Assembly (NCBI GenBank): GCA_030146285.1
Contig: JASLBZ010000031.1
Location: forward strand, 1-7,911
Reading direction: 5' to 3'
Source of the DNA: Neisseriaceae bacterium
GTDB taxonomy: Bacteria; Pseudomonadota; Gammaproteobacteria; Burkholderiales; Neisseriaceae
Length of the DNA stretch: 7,911 nucleotides
Positions 1 through 6,587 of this stretch are shown here, in pieces. The notes under the pieces were generated by a model that was not told where the DNA came from, made no database searches, and saw only the letters and a program-made list of their open reading frames with translations. Position numbers and translations under genes: made by a program. Positions within the stretch are counted from its first letter, which is position 1, and each line of letters starts with the position of its first letter.

Positions 1-49
1 CGGACTGTTAATCCGCAGGTCCCTGGTTCGAACCCAGGTCGGGGAGCCA
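1..49 (+). tRNA. tRNA-Asn (GTT), 5' part cut off by the window edge
   Basis: This is the 3' two-thirds of an asparagine tRNA. The window opens inside the anticodon stem. The 7-base anticodon loop is 5-11, with anticodon GTT at 7-9 preceded by the invariant T. The T arm is a perfect 5-bp stem (22-26 with 34-38) around the loop TTCGAAC (27-33). The 3' acceptor strand TCGGGGA (39-45), discriminator G46 and an encoded CCA (47-49) follow. The D arm and 5' acceptor strand lie outside the window, so the first base of the gene cannot be given. A hairpin terminator starts a few bases downstream, so this is the last gene of its transcript. Confidence 0.95.
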
Positions 50-54
50 AATTT

Positions 55-89
55 AAAAATACCACTACGAAAGTAGTGGTATTTTTTTT
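55..89 (+). terminator. Rho-independent terminator of the tRNA-Asn transcript
   Basis: A perfect 8-bp stem (61-68 with 73-80), extended by A/T pairs, closes a GAAA tetraloop at 69-72 and is followed by eight T residues. The GNRA-type loop on the plus strand favours plus-strand use. On the minus strand the hairpin is followed by ATTTTTAAATTT, so it may also stop the SemiSWEET gene that ends at 141. Confidence 0.9.
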
Positions 90-140
90 GGATTGTTCAA
101 GTGTTATCGCGCAGATTGTTTAGTGATTGCAGGCAGTTCA

Positions 141-404
141 TTACAATGCAGTGACAAATGCCAATGCACCGAAAATAATCCCTGGCGCGTTGGCGGTGGC
201 AATGGGGTAGTCTTTGCGCTTTAAGCCATAGATGACCCAAAGCAAGCAATTAATGGCAGCCACCAATGGTTGTATGGGTGAGCCTTTAGTGCCATCAAGA
301 TTGTTCATGATCTGTGGAATGTAAGATACATACATGCCCACAGCGGTAACCGTTGCAACCCAGCCTAGCAGGGTAATAAAACCATCTTGTGTTTTTTCCA
401 TCAT
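141..404 (-). CDS. SemiSWEET / PQ-loop family sugar transporter
   Basis: The 87-aa product is a small inner-membrane protein of the SemiSWEET (MtN3/saliva, PQ-loop) family. Such proteins dimerise and carry sugars or related small molecules down their gradient. Three hydrophobic segments are visible at about residues 9-30, 45-62 and 67-86. The first ends in the family hallmark YIPQI (Pro30-Gln31). Trp56 and Asn72 fit the Trp/Asn pair that lines the sugar pocket in characterised members. The length of about 85-90 residues is normal for a complete half-transporter. AAAGGA lies 5 bases upstream of the first ATG; a second ATG follows immediately and is an equally possible start. The substrate cannot be read from the sequence. 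The gene stands alone, divergent from dnaJ, with no sugar-metabolism neighbour. Confidence 0.87.
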   Translation of the reverse strand: MMEKTQDGFITLLGWVATVTAVGMYVSYIPQIMNNLDGTKGSPIQPLVAAINCLLWVIYGLKRKDYPIATANAPGIIFGALAFVTAL

Positions 405-442
405 GACAATCCTTTGGTAAAAATACCATAAAAATATTTTAA

Positions 443-448
443 ATTATA
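443..448 (-). promoter_or_regulatory. Possible -10 box for the SemiSWEET gene
   Basis: A perfect TATAAT is read on the minus strand about 39 bases upstream of the SemiSWEET start, in an AT-rich stretch. No good -35 hexamer sits 16-18 bases further upstream, so the call rests on the -10 box alone. Between this box and the ribosome binding site, a short hairpin (TGGTA-TTTT-TACCA) can form in the leader. Confidence 0.35.
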
Positions 449-589
449 TGGAATATTTTGCATTCAGGCGAGGCTTTTTAAGATGTCTAATTGGATTGAA
501 AATTTTAGTGTAATAAAGGATGATTTAAAAAGAGAATGCCCGAGTTACTTATCATTTAAAATGAAACACATGATTTGTCAGTGAGGGTG

Positions 590-615
590 CTTGATATTTT
601 CATGATTGCCCATAT
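590..615 (+). promoter_or_regulatory. Candidate heat-shock (sigma-32 type) promoter of dnaJ
   Basis: CTTGATA (590-596) and GCCCATAT (608-615) each differ by one base from the RpoH elements CTTGAAA and CCCCATNT. The spacing of about 11-12 bases is at or slightly below the short end of the usual range. The -10 element ends 42 bases before the dnaJ ATG. An overlapping vegetative reading, TTGATA with TATGTT and a 16-bp spacer, is also possible, so dual control cannot be excluded. Heat-shock control of dnaJ is well established in proteobacteria. Confidence 0.5.
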
Positions 616-657
616 GTTAAGTCAATCGAAAACCAATTATTCTATCAGTATATAACC

Positions 658-1791
658 ATGAGCCAAAAAGATTTTTACGAAGTATTGGGTGTTGCGCGCG
701 GTGCCAGCGATGATGAAATTAAAAAAGCCTATCGCAAATTGGCCATGAAATACCATCCTGACCGCAATCCAGATAATAAAGAAGCAGAAGAAAAGTTTAA
801 AGAAATTCAGAAAGCTTACGAGATTTTGTCGACGCCAGAAAAGAAAAGCGCTTATGATCAGTATGGTCATGCCGGCGTGGATCCTAATATGGGGCAAGGT
901 GGCTTTGGCGGCGGTTTTGGTGGCGCTGGCGCTGGAAACTTTGATTTTGGTGACATCTTTAGCCAAATGTTTGGCGGTGGTGGTGGCGGTGGACGCCAAC
1001 AACATAACCACGAAGGCGCAGATTTACGCTACGACATTGAAATCAGTTTAGAAGAAGCTGCTCGAGGCATTAAGAAAAAAATCACCATTCCGACACATGA
1101 AGAGTGTGATGTATGTCATGGTAGCGGTGCAAAACCAGGCACATCGCCTGTAACGTGTCATACATGCCATGGTAATGGCGTAGTTAACGTTCGCCAAGCC
1201 ATTTTCCAAGTGCAGCAAACATGTCCAACGTGTCATGGTACGGGTCAAGAAATTAAAGAACCATGTATTAAATGCCGCGGTGCAGGTCAAGTGAAGACCA
1301 GCAAGACTTTAGAAGTGAATATTCCAGCCGGTGTGGATGATGGCAGTCGCATTCGTTTAAGTGGCGAAGGTGAACCAGGTTCGCATGGTGCACCTTCTGG
1401 TGATTTGTACGTTGTGATTCATGTCAAACAACACAATGTGTTTGAACGTGATGCGATGGACTTGCATTGCGAATTGCCAATTGGTTTTACCACAGCTGCT
1501 TTAGGTGGTGAAGTAGAAGTGCCAACGCTGGATGGACGAGTGAAGTTGACGATTCCACCTGAAACACAAACCGGTCGTAAGATGCGTGTTAAAGGCAAAG
1601 GCGTTAAATCACTTCGTTCAAGCTTAAAAGGTGATTTGTATTGCCATATCGTGGTAGAGACACCAGTGAATTTGACTGAACGTCAAAAAGAATTGTTGTC
1701 TGAGTTTGAAACCATTGCCACTGGTATGGAAAGAAGCCAAACACCTCGCCAAAAATCATTTATGGATAAGTTGCGTGATTTGTTTGATTAA
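658..1791 (+). CDS. dnaJ: Chaperone protein DnaJ (type I Hsp40)
   Basis: The 377-aa product is a complete type I J-protein. It delivers unfolded substrates to DnaK and stimulates its ATPase in the cytoplasm. The order is: J domain (about 1-70) with the essential HPD at 33-35; Gly/Phe-rich linker (about 80-112, ending in a seven-Gly run); zinc-binding domain with four CxxCxGxG repeats starting at Cys150, Cys167, Cys189 and Cys203; then the C-terminal substrate-binding domains. All eight zinc-ligand cysteines are present, and the length is typical. The start is fixed by the conserved N-terminus, although no clear Shine-Dalgarno sequence precedes it. No dnaK or grpE lies next to it: tRNA-Asn and a SemiSWEET gene are upstream and a convergent regulator is downstream. 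Close resemblance to the Neisseria protein is recalled, not searched. Confidence 0.98.
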   Translation: MSQKDFYEVLGVARGASDDEIKKAYRKLAMKYHPDRNPDNKEAEEKFKEIQKAYEILSTPEKKSAYDQYGHAGVDPNMGQGGFGGGFGGAGAGNFDFGDIFSQMFGGGGGGGRQQHNHEGADLRYDIEISLEEAARGIKKKITIPTHEECDVCHGSGAKPGTSPVTCHTCHGNGVVNVRQAIFQVQQTCPTCHGTGQEIKEPCIKCRGAGQVKTSKTLEVNIPAGVDDGSRIRLSGEGEPGSHGAPSGDLYVVIHVKQHNVFERDAMDLHCELPIGFTTAALGGEVEVPTLDGRVKLTIPPETQTGRKMRVKGKGVKSLRSSLKGDLYCHIVVETPVNLTERQKELLSEFETIATGMERSQTPRQKSFMDKLRDLFD

Positions 1792-1801
1792 ATCGATAAC
1801 C

Positions 1802-1836
1802 CACAAAAAAAGCCGCTTTATGCGGCTTTTTTTGTG
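1802..1836. terminator. Bidirectional terminator between dnaJ and the convergent regulator
   Basis: A perfect 15-bp inverted repeat pairs 1802-1816 with 1822-1836 around a 5-base loop. It has a GCCGC/GCGGC core flanked by seven A and seven T residues, so it gives a stem plus U-run on either strand. It begins 11 bases after the dnaJ stop and lies 14 bases beyond the end of the regulator gene. Confidence 0.93.
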
Positions 1837-1849
1837 TCAATTGTAGTGT

Positions 1850-2506
1850 TTACAAGGGGGTAATTCGATAAATACAACGTGAATTACCCTTAAGAATGTG
1901 TTGCTCTCGTTGGATGGTGGCATGTTCACAAAGTAAAGTTTGGAACAGCTGTAATTCGGAACGGCAAAATTGTTGGCATTGCGTTGCTGCAGCGCAAATT
2001 GGGCAATGGTTTTCAATGAACAAAAAGTCAGTACCGTCTAATTGCAGTTCCGCCATATAGCCTTCTTCGGAACGAATTTGCACCAATTGCTGCATTTTTT
2101 TATGCAAGGTTTGGCCAGAGCAAATCATTTGGTATTGCTTGGTGGTGTTTTTTTCTCGTTCAATAATCAATTTTTCCAAACCAGACTCACCAAAAACATG
2201 CTGTATCGATTCCAGTAATTGTACTGTGAGGTAAGCATGGCCATCGGGAAAAAACTGATTGCCTGTTTCGCTTATCATCCAGTGTTGTTTAGGGCGACCA
2301 GCTTGCTGAATGGCATCCTGTTGCCCAATAATCCACTGGTTTTCCAGCAGTTTTTGAACGTGTTGTCTGACTGCTTCATTGCTCATTTGCAATGTTTTGG
2401 CCAATGTGGCTGTGGTGATGGATCCATGGGTTTTAATGCAAAGCAAAATTTTTCGCAGAGCAGGTGTCAATACATTATCCAAGCTATTGCTTGTATTATT
2501 TATCAT
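1850..2506 (-). CDS. Winged-HTH regulator with C-terminal cysteine cluster (COG2345/SufR-like)
   Basis: The 218-aa product is a predicted DNA-binding repressor or sensor. Residues about 15-58 form a winged helix-turn-helix (ATLAKTLQMSNEAVRQHVQKL), with the GRPKQHW wing motif at 70-76. The C-terminal part carries HCPICAAA...C...FCRSE with Cys168, Cys171, Cys177 and Cys181, then a further Cys in RCIYRI (Cys211). This architecture is that of the COG2345 predicted regulators related to SufR, where cysteines bind an iron-sulfur cluster. Cluster binding here is inferred. The ATG at 2506 is chosen. An in-frame TTG at 2524 would add six residues but lies inside the inverted repeat, and neither start has a good Shine-Dalgarno sequence. 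The gene is divergent from the MFS transporter, its likely target, and probably also represses itself. It may instead respond to metal or redox stress. Confidence 0.82.
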   Translation of the reverse strand: MINNTSNSLDNVLTPALRKILLCIKTHGSITTATLAKTLQMSNEAVRQHVQKLLENQWIIGQQDAIQQAGRPKQHWMISETGNQFFPDGHAYLTVQLLESIQHVFGESGLEKLIIEREKNTTKQYQMICSGQTLHKKMQQLVQIRSEEGYMAELQLDGTDFLFIENHCPICAAATQCQQFCRSELQLFQTLLCEHATIQREQHILKGNSRCIYRITPL

Positions 2507-2518
2507 GACGAGTATATT
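2491..2518 (+). promoter_or_regulatory. Possible promoter of the MFS transporter gene
   Basis: TTGTAT (2491-2496) and TATATT (2513-2518) are spaced by 16 bases and would start transcription near 2525, inside the inverted repeat at 2515-2542. A regulator bound there would block this promoter. Both hexamers are imperfect and the local sequence is AT-rich, so the assignment is weak. Confidence 0.3.
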
Positions 2519-2542
2519 ATCCAAGTTTTAGCTTGGATAATA
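2515..2542. promoter_or_regulatory. Operator-like perfect inverted repeat in the regulator/MFS divergent region
   Basis: TATTATCCAAG (2515-2525) and its exact reverse complement CTTGGATAATA (2532-2542) are separated by six bases, TTTTAG. The dyad ends three bases before the MFS ribosome binding site AGGAA (2546-2550) and lies 8 bases upstream of the regulator ATG. GATAAT, a -10-like hexamer, occurs on both strands within the arms. A dimeric winged-HTH protein binding here would control both genes. There is no T-run after it on either strand, so a terminator is unlikely. Confidence 0.6.
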
Positions 2543-2558
2543 AGTAGGAATCAAGAAA

Positions 2559-3989
2559 ATGTCTAGTCAGGAGCCGAGTTTGTCTGAAAAAAGTGCCACG
2601 TGGGGGGAGTTGTTGCGGGGTCGAAATGCGCTTCGTTCTTTGACCTTGGTGGGCGGCGTTGCCTTGTACGCAATCAATATGTACATTGTCACCACCATTT
2701 TGCCTAATATTGTGGCCGATATTGGTGGGTTGGCATATTACGCTTGGAATACCACTTTGTTTGTAATGGCTTCGATTGTGGGATCGGTGTTGATTGGTAA
2801 GTTGGTGACTCGTTACGGGCCCAAACGTTCGTATTTGTTGGCCTTGGCTTTGTTTGCTTTGGGTTCTGCTTGGTGTGCTGCTGCTTTTTCAATGTGGTTT
2901 TTGTTAATGGGTCGCGCTTTGCAAGGCTTGGGTGGTGGCATGTTGTTCTCTCTAGGCTATGTCTTGATTCGGGTGGTGTTTGAACAGCACTTGTGGACAC
3001 GGGCGACAGCATTGGTTTCAGCGATGTGGGGCATTGCCACATTACTGGGCCCTACAGTGGGTGGTTTTTTTGCTCAAGGTGGGCATTGGCGCTGGGCTTT
3101 TGGTTCATTGCTACCCATTTCTTTGGTTTTGTCTTGGGTTGTGAGTTTGCAAATTGCAGGAAAAAGTTCATCAACAAGCCATCAGTCAGAATCAAGCAAA
3201 ACACCTGTCTTGGCTTTGTTGCTATTGGTCGGCTCGGTTTTGGCCATTTCATTGGCCAGCTTGAATAATGACACCATGTGGAATGTGGTAATGCTTGGCA
3301 GTGGTTTACTCTTGCTATTGGCCATGATGTGGACAGACAGTAAAGCGACAGAAAATCGATTGTTGCCCAGCGGCTCATACCAGCTGAAGAATCCACGTTG
3401 TCAGGTTTATTTGATTATGATTTTGTTGATTATGGGCATGACGACTGAAATTTTTGTGCCGTATTTTTTGCAGTTGATTCACAATATGAGTCCACTTGGG
3501 GCTGGTTACATGACCGCATTTATGTCCGCAGGTTGGACTTTGTCTTCGTTGCCCAGTGCGGCAAAAACAGGTTTGGTTGCCAAGAAATTGATGCGTGCAG
3601 GGCCGATTGTGGTTGCAATATCGCTATGGGTTTTGGCTGTTTTAATGCCAAAAACAGGGCTAGATGATATGGTTTTGATGACTGTGTATGGTTTGGCATT
3701 GGCTGGTATTGGATTTGGCATTGGTTTGGTTTGGCCACATTTGTTGACTTGGGTTTTGGTTTCGGCGCCTAAAGGACAAGAGGCGGTGAGCTCATCGTCG
3801 ATTACCACGGTGCAATTGTATGGTACTGCATTGGCTGCTGCATTAGCAGGGGTGGTGGCAAATCAAGCGGGACTTGTTAGTATTGGTGGCGTGGCAGGTG
3901 CAAAAATGGCAGCCTGGTGGTTGTTTGCTGTTTTTGGCATGGCGCCCATCTTGGCGATTGTTTTGGTCTGGCAATTGTTACGAAAATAA
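2559..3989 (+). CDS. MFS transporter, DHA2-like (drug/proton antiporter type)
   Basis: The 476-aa product is a polytopic inner-membrane carrier of the major facilitator superfamily. It has many hydrophobic segments from about residue 27 to 474. Motif A, GKLVTRYGPKR, is at 80-90 in the loop after the second segment. GRALQGLGGG (118-127) corresponds to motif B. GPTVGG (164-169) is the antiporter motif C, which points to proton-driven export, not uptake. The length fits the DHA2 group, which usually has 14 spans; I did not count spans rigorously. A polar stretch rich in Ser (202-214) lies between the halves. AGGAA is 8 bases before the ATG, which fixes the start. The divergent cysteine-cluster regulator suggests export induced by a metal, redox or antimicrobial signal. 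The substrate is unknown. No terminator is visible before adhC. Confidence 0.9.
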   Translation: MSSQEPSLSEKSATWGELLRGRNALRSLTLVGGVALYAINMYIVTTILPNIVADIGGLAYYAWNTTLFVMASIVGSVLIGKLVTRYGPKRSYLLALALFALGSAWCAAAFSMWFLLMGRALQGLGGGMLFSLGYVLIRVVFEQHLWTRATALVSAMWGIATLLGPTVGGFFAQGGHWRWAFGSLLPISLVLSWVVSLQIAGKSSSTSHQSESSKTPVLALLLLVGSVLAISLASLNNDTMWNVVMLGSGLLLLLAMMWTDSKATENRLLPSGSYQLKNPRCQVYLIMILLIMGMTTEIFVPYFLQLIHNMSPLGAGYMTAFMSAGWTLSSLPSAAKTGLVAKKLMRAGPIVVAISLWVLAVLMPKTGLDDMVLMTVYGLALAGIGFGIGLVWPHLLTWVLVSAPKGQEAVSSSSITTVQLYGTALAAALAGVVANQAGLVSIGGVAGAKMAAWWLFAVFGMAPILAIVLVWQLLRK

Positions 3990-4014
3990 AAATAACACTT
4001 TTTTACGGGTTAAG

Positions 4015-4045
4015 TTAAGTTAACAAAGCAAAATACAGTTATGAT
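4015..4045 (+). promoter_or_regulatory. Possible promoter of adhC-fghA, next to a triple GTTAA repeat
   Basis: TATGAT (4040-4045) is a good -10 box 41 bases before the adhC start. The best -35 at a sensible distance is TTAAGT (4015-4020), with a long 19-bp spacer. The region 4009-4023 is three tandem copies of GTTAA, and 4014-4024 is the palindrome GTTAAGTTAAC. Long spacers are typical of MerR-family control, and the MerR-type NmlR is known to control adhC in Neisseria. However, the dyad here overlaps the -35 box and does not sit in the spacer, so that link is speculative. Confidence 0.35.
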
Positions 4046-4086
4046 ATGGACTTTGCCGCTAAGTGCTATTGAAACAGGAGAAAATC

Positions 4087-5211
4087 ATGCAAAATGAAAT
4101 CATTAAAAGTCGTGCTGCCGTTGCTTTTGAAGCAAATCAGCCTTTGCAGATTGTTGAAGTCGATGTTGCACCGCCAAAAGCGGGCGAAGTTCGTATTCGT
4201 ATTATCGCTACAGGTGTTTGCCATACAGATGCTTATACATTGTCAGGTGCTGACTCAGAAGGTGTATTCCCATGCATCTTAGGCCATGAAGGTGGCGGTA
4301 TTGTAGAGTCTGTTGGTGAAGGCGTGACGTCTGTTGTGGTGGGGGATCATGTGATTCCGCTTTATACCGCTGAGTGTGGTAAGTGCAAATTCTGCTTATC
4401 AGGCAAAACCAATCTATGTTCTTCTGTGCGTGAAACCCAAGGTAAGGGTTTGATGCCAGATGGTACGACCCGTTTTAGTTTGAATGGTGAGCCAATTTAC
4501 CATTACATGGGTTGTTCAACGTTCTCGGAATACACCGTGTTGCCAGAAGTGTCGGTTGCTAAAATTGATAAAGAATCACCATTGGAAGAAGTGTGCCTAT
4601 TGGGTTGTGGTGTCACGACCGGTATTGGCGCTGTATTGAATACAGCCAAAGTAGAAAAAGATGCCAGCGTGGCTATTTTTGGCTTGGGTGGTATTGGTTT
4701 GGCTGCCATTATTGGCGCCAAAATGGCTGGTGCTGCTCGCATCATCGCGATTGATATCAATCCAGAGAAATTTGTGATTGCCAAAGAGTTAGGTGCAACC
4801 GATTTTGTGAATCCAAAAGATTACGATAAACCCATTCAAGATGTTATTGTAGAAATGACAGATGGCGGCGTTGACTATTCTTTTGAATGCATTGGTAATG
4901 TTCAATTGATGCGCGCTGCTTTAGAGTGTTGCCATAAAGGTTGGGGCGAATCGACAATTGTTGGTGTTGCGCCATCTGGACATGAAATCAGTACTCGACC
5001 ATTTCAATTGGTTACCGGACGTGTTTGGCGTGGTTCTGCTTTTGGTGGTGTTAAAGGCCGTACTGAATTGCCAAGTTATGTTGCTAAAGCCAAAACAGGC
5101 GAGATTCCATTGGACAAATTTATTACTCATACCATGCCATTAGATAAAATCAATGAAGCCTTTGATTTAATGCATGAAGGCAAATCGATTCGTACCGTCA
5201 TTCATTACTAA
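4087..5211 (+). CDS. adhC: S-(hydroxymethyl)glutathione dehydrogenase / class III alcohol dehydrogenase
   Basis: The 374-aa product oxidises S-hydroxymethylglutathione, the spontaneous adduct of formaldehyde and glutathione, with NAD to S-formylglutathione. Class III enzymes also reduce S-nitrosoglutathione. Visible features: catalytic zinc ligands Cys45 (in GVCHTD), His67 (GHEGGG) and Cys174 (GCGVTTG); structural zinc cysteines 97, 100, 103 and 111; Rossmann motif GLGGIG at 199-204 followed by Asp223, which selects NAD over NADP; and Arg115, the residue typical of class III that favours the glutathione adduct. AGGAG sits 6 bases before the ATG at 4087. An upstream in-frame start at 4063 would add eight residues but would place this strong Shine-Dalgarno sequence inside the gene. 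The gene is co-transcribed with fghA, 17 bases downstream. It is also called frmA in enterobacteria. Confidence 0.97.
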   Translation: MQNEIIKSRAAVAFEANQPLQIVEVDVAPPKAGEVRIRIIATGVCHTDAYTLSGADSEGVFPCILGHEGGGIVESVGEGVTSVVVGDHVIPLYTAECGKCKFCLSGKTNLCSSVRETQGKGLMPDGTTRFSLNGEPIYHYMGCSTFSEYTVLPEVSVAKIDKESPLEEVCLLGCGVTTGIGAVLNTAKVEKDASVAIFGLGGIGLAAIIGAKMAGAARIIAIDINPEKFVIAKELGATDFVNPKDYDKPIQDVIVEMTDGGVDYSFECIGNVQLMRAALECCHKGWGESTIVGVAPSGHEISTRPFQLVTGRVWRGSAFGGVKGRTELPSYVAKAKTGEIPLDKFITHTMPLDKINEAFDLMHEGKSIRTVIHY

Positions 5212-5228
5212 GATAGAAAGGCAGCCTG

Positions 5229-6074
5229 ATGAGCATCACGTTGGTGTCAAAGCAAAAATGTTTTGGTGGTTATCAAGAACGGTATTTGCACACATCGGAA
5301 GTTTTACATTGCGATATGCATTTTTCTGTTTTTTTGCCACCGCAAATAGAACAAGGTAAGACATTGCCAGTTTTGTATTGGCTCTCAGGTCTCACTTGCA
5401 GTGATGAAAATTTTGTGCAAAAAGCAGGTGCACAGCAAATGGCTGCAGAAAAAGGCATTATCATTGTCGCACCAGATACCAGTCCTCGTGGGGCGGGTGT
5501 TCCTGACGATGAAAATGCAGCTTGGGATTTTGGTTTGGGTGCTGGCTTTTATGTTAATGCCACACAAAAGCCTTGGTCCAAGCACTACCAAATGTATGAT
5601 TATGTGGTGGAAGAGTTGCCTAAAATCATTGCCCAAAATTTTGCAGTCAATGGGCAACAAAGTATTTTTGGGCATTCTATGGGTGGTCATGGCGCATTGA
5701 TTTGTGCTTTGAAAAACCCAGGCCAATACCAATCTGTTTCTGCTTTTGCACCCATTTGCAATCCAAGCCAAGTGCCTTGGGGGCACAAGGCGTTGGGTCA
5801 TTATTTGGGTTCGGATGAGCAATTGTGGCAAGAGTATGATGCTTGTGAGTTGTTGAAAAAGAGCAAACACCATATTCCCATGCTGATTGACCAAGGAACA
5901 GAAGACAGCTTTTTGGCTGAGCAATTGCAGCCACATAAACTACAAGCTGTAGCGGATGAAGTAAAGCACCCTGTATTGGTGCGAATGCAAGAAGGATATG
6001 ACCACAGTTATTTCTTTATTGCCAGCTTTGTTGCTGAGCACATTGAGTTTCATGCCAAAGTGTTTCAAAAGTAA
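5229..6074 (+). CDS. fghA: S-formylglutathione hydrolase
   Basis: The 281-aa product is a cytoplasmic alpha/beta-hydrolase of the esterase D family. It splits S-formylglutathione into formate and glutathione, the step after AdhC in formaldehyde detoxification. The nucleophile elbow GHSMG is at 148-152 (Ser150). The acid is Asp226 in DQGTEDSFL, and the base is His259 in GYDHSYFF, so the triad is complete. WLSGLTCSDENF (51-62) and the segment APDTSPRGAG (81-90) are typical of the family, as is the length. AGAAAGG lies 7 bases before the ATG. The 17-base gap to adhC and the shared terminator mark a two-gene operon. The gene is also named frmB, yeiG or estD in other bacteria. Confidence 0.97.
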   Translation: MSITLVSKQKCFGGYQERYLHTSEVLHCDMHFSVFLPPQIEQGKTLPVLYWLSGLTCSDENFVQKAGAQQMAAEKGIIIVAPDTSPRGAGVPDDENAAWDFGLGAGFYVNATQKPWSKHYQMYDYVVEELPKIIAQNFAVNGQQSIFGHSMGGHGALICALKNPGQYQSVSAFAPICNPSQVPWGHKALGHYLGSDEQLWQEYDACELLKKSKHHIPMLIDQGTEDSFLAEQLQPHKLQAVADEVKHPVLVRMQEGYDHSYFFIASFVAEHIEFHAKVFQK

Positions 6075-6082
6075 GATGTAAT

Positions 6083-6113
6083 AAAAAAGCCAATCGAAAG
6101 ATTGGCTTTTTTT
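6083..6113. terminator. Terminator of adhC-fghA, shared with the convergent 82-aa gene
   Basis: GCCAATC (6089-6095) pairs with GATTGGC (6100-6106) around a GAAA loop. Six A residues lie before it and seven T residues after, so it works in both directions. The GNRA loop on the plus strand suggests the main use is for fghA, which stops 8 bases upstream. The minus-strand gene ends at 6161. Confidence 0.92.
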
Positions 6114-6160
6114 GTGGGTAAAATATTGCCCACATTCACGAACATGCTGTTCAGTGAGAA

Positions 6161-6409
6161 TTATTTGTGTGTGTCAGGATGTTCAACCAATTCCAAAACA
6201 TATTTGCTTGAAGCTGAGCTCCATTTAATGGTGTATTCACGGTTTGCAATTTCTTTCAAACGGTGGTTTAAACGGTTAAATTCAGTTTCATCAGCACTGC
6301 GTACTTTTAAGTTGCCTTCGGCTTGAGAGCCTTCAGCCGCATTAGCCATGATTTGGTTGTATACAGCTTTGATTTCGTTTTCTAAGTCTTTAACTTCTTG
6401 CTTATCCAT
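6161..6409 (-). CDS. Hypothetical small soluble protein, 82 aa
   Basis: I do not recognise a family. The protein is highly charged, with no membrane segment, signal peptide or cysteine. Residues 1-25 (rich in Glu, Lys and Asp) and about 40-55 (NRLNHRLKEIANRE) look helical, possibly coiled-coil. A basic/aromatic stretch follows (YTIKWSSASSKYVLELVEHP). AAAGGA lies 6 bases before the ATG, a strong ribosome binding site that supports a real gene and fixes the start. The gene is convergent with fghA and shares its terminator. The roughly 180 bases upstream are AT-rich and contain a small dyad, TGAAT-GAC-ATTCA (6454-6466), near a TTGAAT that could be a -35 box. Nothing in the context suggests a function. 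Confidence 0.7.
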   Translation of the reverse strand: MDKQEVKDLENEIKAVYNQIMANAAEGSQAEGNLKVRSADETEFNRLNHRLKEIANREYTIKWSSASSKYVLELVEHPDTHK

Positions 6410-6587
6410 GTTGGATCCTTTGCAACTTGAAAAATGCTAATAAAATAGGAATCTGAATGACATTCAAATTGTATAAATGATAATAACATGTATGAATGTG
6501 AAAATGAAATACCAAAATGTTAATACTATGGTTTTTTTAGATGAAAACTGCATATGATATGATTAGCGTCATATAAAGTGACACTGT

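Noticed and set aside
1..90. tRNA-Asn 3' end as an integration (att) site
   Set aside because: No integrase gene, no repeat of the tRNA 3' end elsewhere in the window and only core-type genes downstream.
637..1011. Minus-strand 124-codon open frame across dnaJ
   Set aside because: It lies opposite the well-conserved dnaJ frame, encodes nothing recognisable and has no supported start. It is a shadow frame.
2507..2524. Six-residue N-terminal extension of the regulator from a TTG start
   Set aside because: The TTG lies inside the operator-like dyad and has no Shine-Dalgarno sequence. The ATG at 2506 agrees better with the start of the HTH domain, though it too lacks a strong ribosome binding site.
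2219..2566. Plus-strand 115-codon open frame opposite the regulator gene
   Set aside because: It runs antisense through the regulator and across the intergenic dyad, and the regulator frame shows clear domain structure. No independent support.
5219..5230. AGGCAGCCTGAT, 11 of 12 bases matching a Neisseriaceae DNA uptake sequence dialect (AGGCAGCCTGAA)
   Set aside because: I saw only this one copy, while genomes using such a sequence carry many per 10 kb. It also overlaps the fghA ribosome binding site and start codon, so chance is the simpler explanation. A genome-wide count would decide.
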